Source: Nitrospirota bacterium (GTDB lineage Bacteria > Nitrospirota > Thermodesulfovibrionia > Thermodesulfovibrionales > Dissulfurispiraceae). Taken from it: a stretch of 64,000 bases of DNA. The number at the start of each line of letters is the position of its first letter. Position 1 is the first letter of the stretch. Positions 63,087-64,000 of this stretch are shown here, piece after piece. The DNA lies in contig WSNO01000009.1 of the NCBI GenBank assembly GCA_009773415.1, forward strand, positions 1 through 64,000, read 5' to 3'. The notes under the pieces were generated by a model. It was not told the DNA's origin. It worked only from the letters and a program-made list of their open reading frames with translations, and did no database searches. The position numbers and the translations under genes were made by a program.

Positions 63087-63608
63087 TTATGCTGTCTTCC
63101 TGCTTTTTGCTGCTTCCAGTGCATATCCGAGCTGAGCAACCGTAGCATTGAGTGCTGCGGCCAGTTTCTGGGCCGGGGCCTGCATGACGCCCGCAAGCAT
63201 GCCGAGCAGAACCGGACGTGCCGGGAGCTTCGAAATCTCTTTGGTTTCAGCCGCAGAGAAAAGCTTGCCGTCCAATACACATCCTTTGACAACAAACTTG
63301 TCGTTCTTGACTGCAAAGTCAAACAATTTCTTTGCCGCGGCAACCGGGTCGTCATAGCCGAAGGCTATGCCGGTCGGACCGATGAGCGACTTTTCTGCAA
63401 CTTCAAAGGGAGTTCCTTTTGTGGCAAGCGAAACAAGTGTGTTCTTGCAGATCTTGTATTCGGCGCCGACTTCCTTCAGCTGCTTGCGCAGGTCGGAAAC
63501 CTGTGCAACAGTAAGACCCTTATACTCGGTGAGAACTATCGCTTTGGATTTCTGCAGACGTTCCGTCAACTCGCCAATCTGTGTAGTTTTTTTCGCTTTG
63601 GTAATCAG
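63087..63608 (-). CDS. rplJ: 50S ribosomal protein L10, apparently with a non-canonical start codon
   Basis: L10 of about 173 residues, base of the L12 stalk. The first ATG/GTG/TTG in frame is TTG at 63569, but homology runs 10-17 codons further (ITKAKKTTQIGELTERLQKS). The only strong Shine-Dalgarno, AAAGGAGG, ends six bases before CTG at 63608 and nine before ATT at 63605; ATC at 63614 is too near. So CTG or ATT is the most likely start. The body (AIVLTEYKGLTVAQVSDLRK, YKICKNTLV) is normal. An L10 leader precedes it. Confidence 0.9.
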   Translation of the reverse strand: MITKAKKTTQIGELTERLQKSKAIVLTEYKGLTVAQVSDLRKQLKEVGAEYKICKNTLVSLATKGTPFEVAEKSLIGPTGIAFGYDDPVAAAKKLFDFAVKNDKFVVKGCVLDGKLFSAAETKEISKLPARPVLLGMLAGVMQAPAQKLAAALNATVAQLGYALEAAKSRKTA

Positions 63609-63614
63609 ATTGAT

Positions 63615-63720
63615 CCTCCTTTCCCAGAGACCGTAGATGTTTTTCGTTGAAAAACTCTGTCTTCAACTGTCTCGGCAGGCGGTGGATCCCATTAAACGCC
63701 CCGTCTGATGCGACGGGACT
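63615..63720 (-). ncRNA. L10 leader (autoregulatory mRNA element)
   Basis: Upstream of rplJ the minus strand contains GCCTGCCGAGACAG, with CCGAGAC pairing to GGTCTCTGG, and an inner GTTGAA/TTCAAC stem, ending next to the AAAGGAGG. This is the layout of the L10 leader, which the L10-L12 complex binds to repress the rplJL operon. A 5' hairpin CCCGTC...GACGGG (63696-63717) completes it. Confidence 0.72.
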
Positions 63721-63748
63721 GCTACCTGCTGTCTCTGACCTTCTGAAA

Positions 63749-63763
63749 ACAGGCAAAGCCTGT
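63749..63763. terminator. Weak hairpin between rplA and rplJ
   Basis: ACAGGC-AAA-GCCTGT with short T runs on both strands. It could reduce read-through from rplA into the rplJL-rpo operon. Short stem, so low certainty. Confidence 0.4.
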
Positions 63764-63843
63764 ATTTTTAAATAAAAACAGAGAGGCCGAATAGAGAACA
63801 CTTCTCCCCTGCTCGTCTCTGCAGCCCGCGCCGCAAATAACTG

Positions 63844-64000
63844 CTATGCAATCTTCAGCTTTGTTACGTCTACTTTAATACCTGGTCCCATCGTGGATGA
63901 AACCGAAATCTTTTTGATATACTTTCCCTTCGATGTTGCCGGCTTCGCACGGCTGATGGAACGAATAACTGCGTTCACATTCTCAACCAGCTTCTCACTA
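63844..64000 (-). CDS. rplA: 50S ribosomal protein L1, C-terminal part
   Basis: Only the last 51 codons are in the window: SEKLVENVNAVIRSISRAKP, then KGKYIKKISVSSTMGPGIKV and DVTKLKIA before TAG. This matches the L1 C terminus. The gene continues beyond position 64000. Confidence 0.95.
   Translation of the reverse strand, partial: SEKLVENVNAVIRSISRAKPATSKGKYIKKISVSSTMGPGIKVDVTKLKIA

Overview
The window looks like chromosomal DNA (about half G+C) of a Gram-negative, probably anaerobic or microaerophilic bacterium of deltaproteobacterial or Nitrospirota type. This placement is an inference. It rests on a four-subunit 2-oxoacid:ferredoxin oxidoreductase beside a fused CoA-transferase, a cytochrome with at least ten heme motifs, a fused DHH-CBS-nucleotidyltransferase, and the rplA-rplJ-rplL-rpoB-rpoC cluster. 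Most genes are housekeeping and well preserved.

Layout. 0-11 kb: a broken U32 tRNA-modification protein, a MazG-like protein, PIN-PhoH, serine acetyltransferase, an FAH-family hydrolase, leuDC with a divergent LysR regulator, an alcohol dehydrogenase, a decayed IS1380, a lipoprotein MsrB, tRNA-Pro, and tRNA-Arg. 11.2-23.2 kb: an 11.87-kb genomic island inserted in tRNA-Arg(CCT), bounded by a perfect 67-bp direct repeat that begins in the anticodon loop. 23.2-46 kb: rhodanese, a SUI1 protein, an RRM protein with ribosomal protein S21, PpnP, a diguanylate cyclase, central carbon enzymes (pyk, gpmA, fba, pgi), nfo, tyrS, argJ, a CoA-transferase and korDABC, then catalase with its Fur/PerR-type regulator. 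46-54.4 kb: a ClsB/YbhP-like pair, the DHH-CBS-CCA fusion, a multiheme cytochrome, an SGNH hydrolase, a K+ channel, and a frameshifted Mut7-C gene. 54.5-64 kb: rpoC, rpoB, rplL, rplJ with an L10 leader, and the end of rplA.

The island is the most interesting part. On the minus strand it reads: SNF2 helicase with a C-terminal DUF3883 domain, MqsR toxin, MqsA antitoxin with a C-terminal extension, SecB-like chaperone, DUF1156 DNA methyltransferase, and DUF499 ATPase with an N-terminal Swt1-type HEPN domain. The last five genes overlap or are separated by at most 21 bp. A consensus-like promoter (TTGACA-N17-CATAAT) whose -10 box lies inside a perfect palindrome precedes mqsR. So a toxin-antitoxin-chaperone (TAC) module appears to be built into, and perhaps to regulate, a methyltransferase/ATPase/helicase system of the defence-island type. 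The individual families are known. The combination, its shared promoter and the proposed sensing role are inference.

Other points of note are a ribosomal protein gene (rplJ) whose Shine-Dalgarno sequence points to a non-canonical start codon, an RRM-rpsU pair like the cyanobacterial rbp-rpsU pair, matching palindromic operators at katA and its regulator, a PilZ protein with a Glu-substituted receiver, and several decayed insertion sequences.
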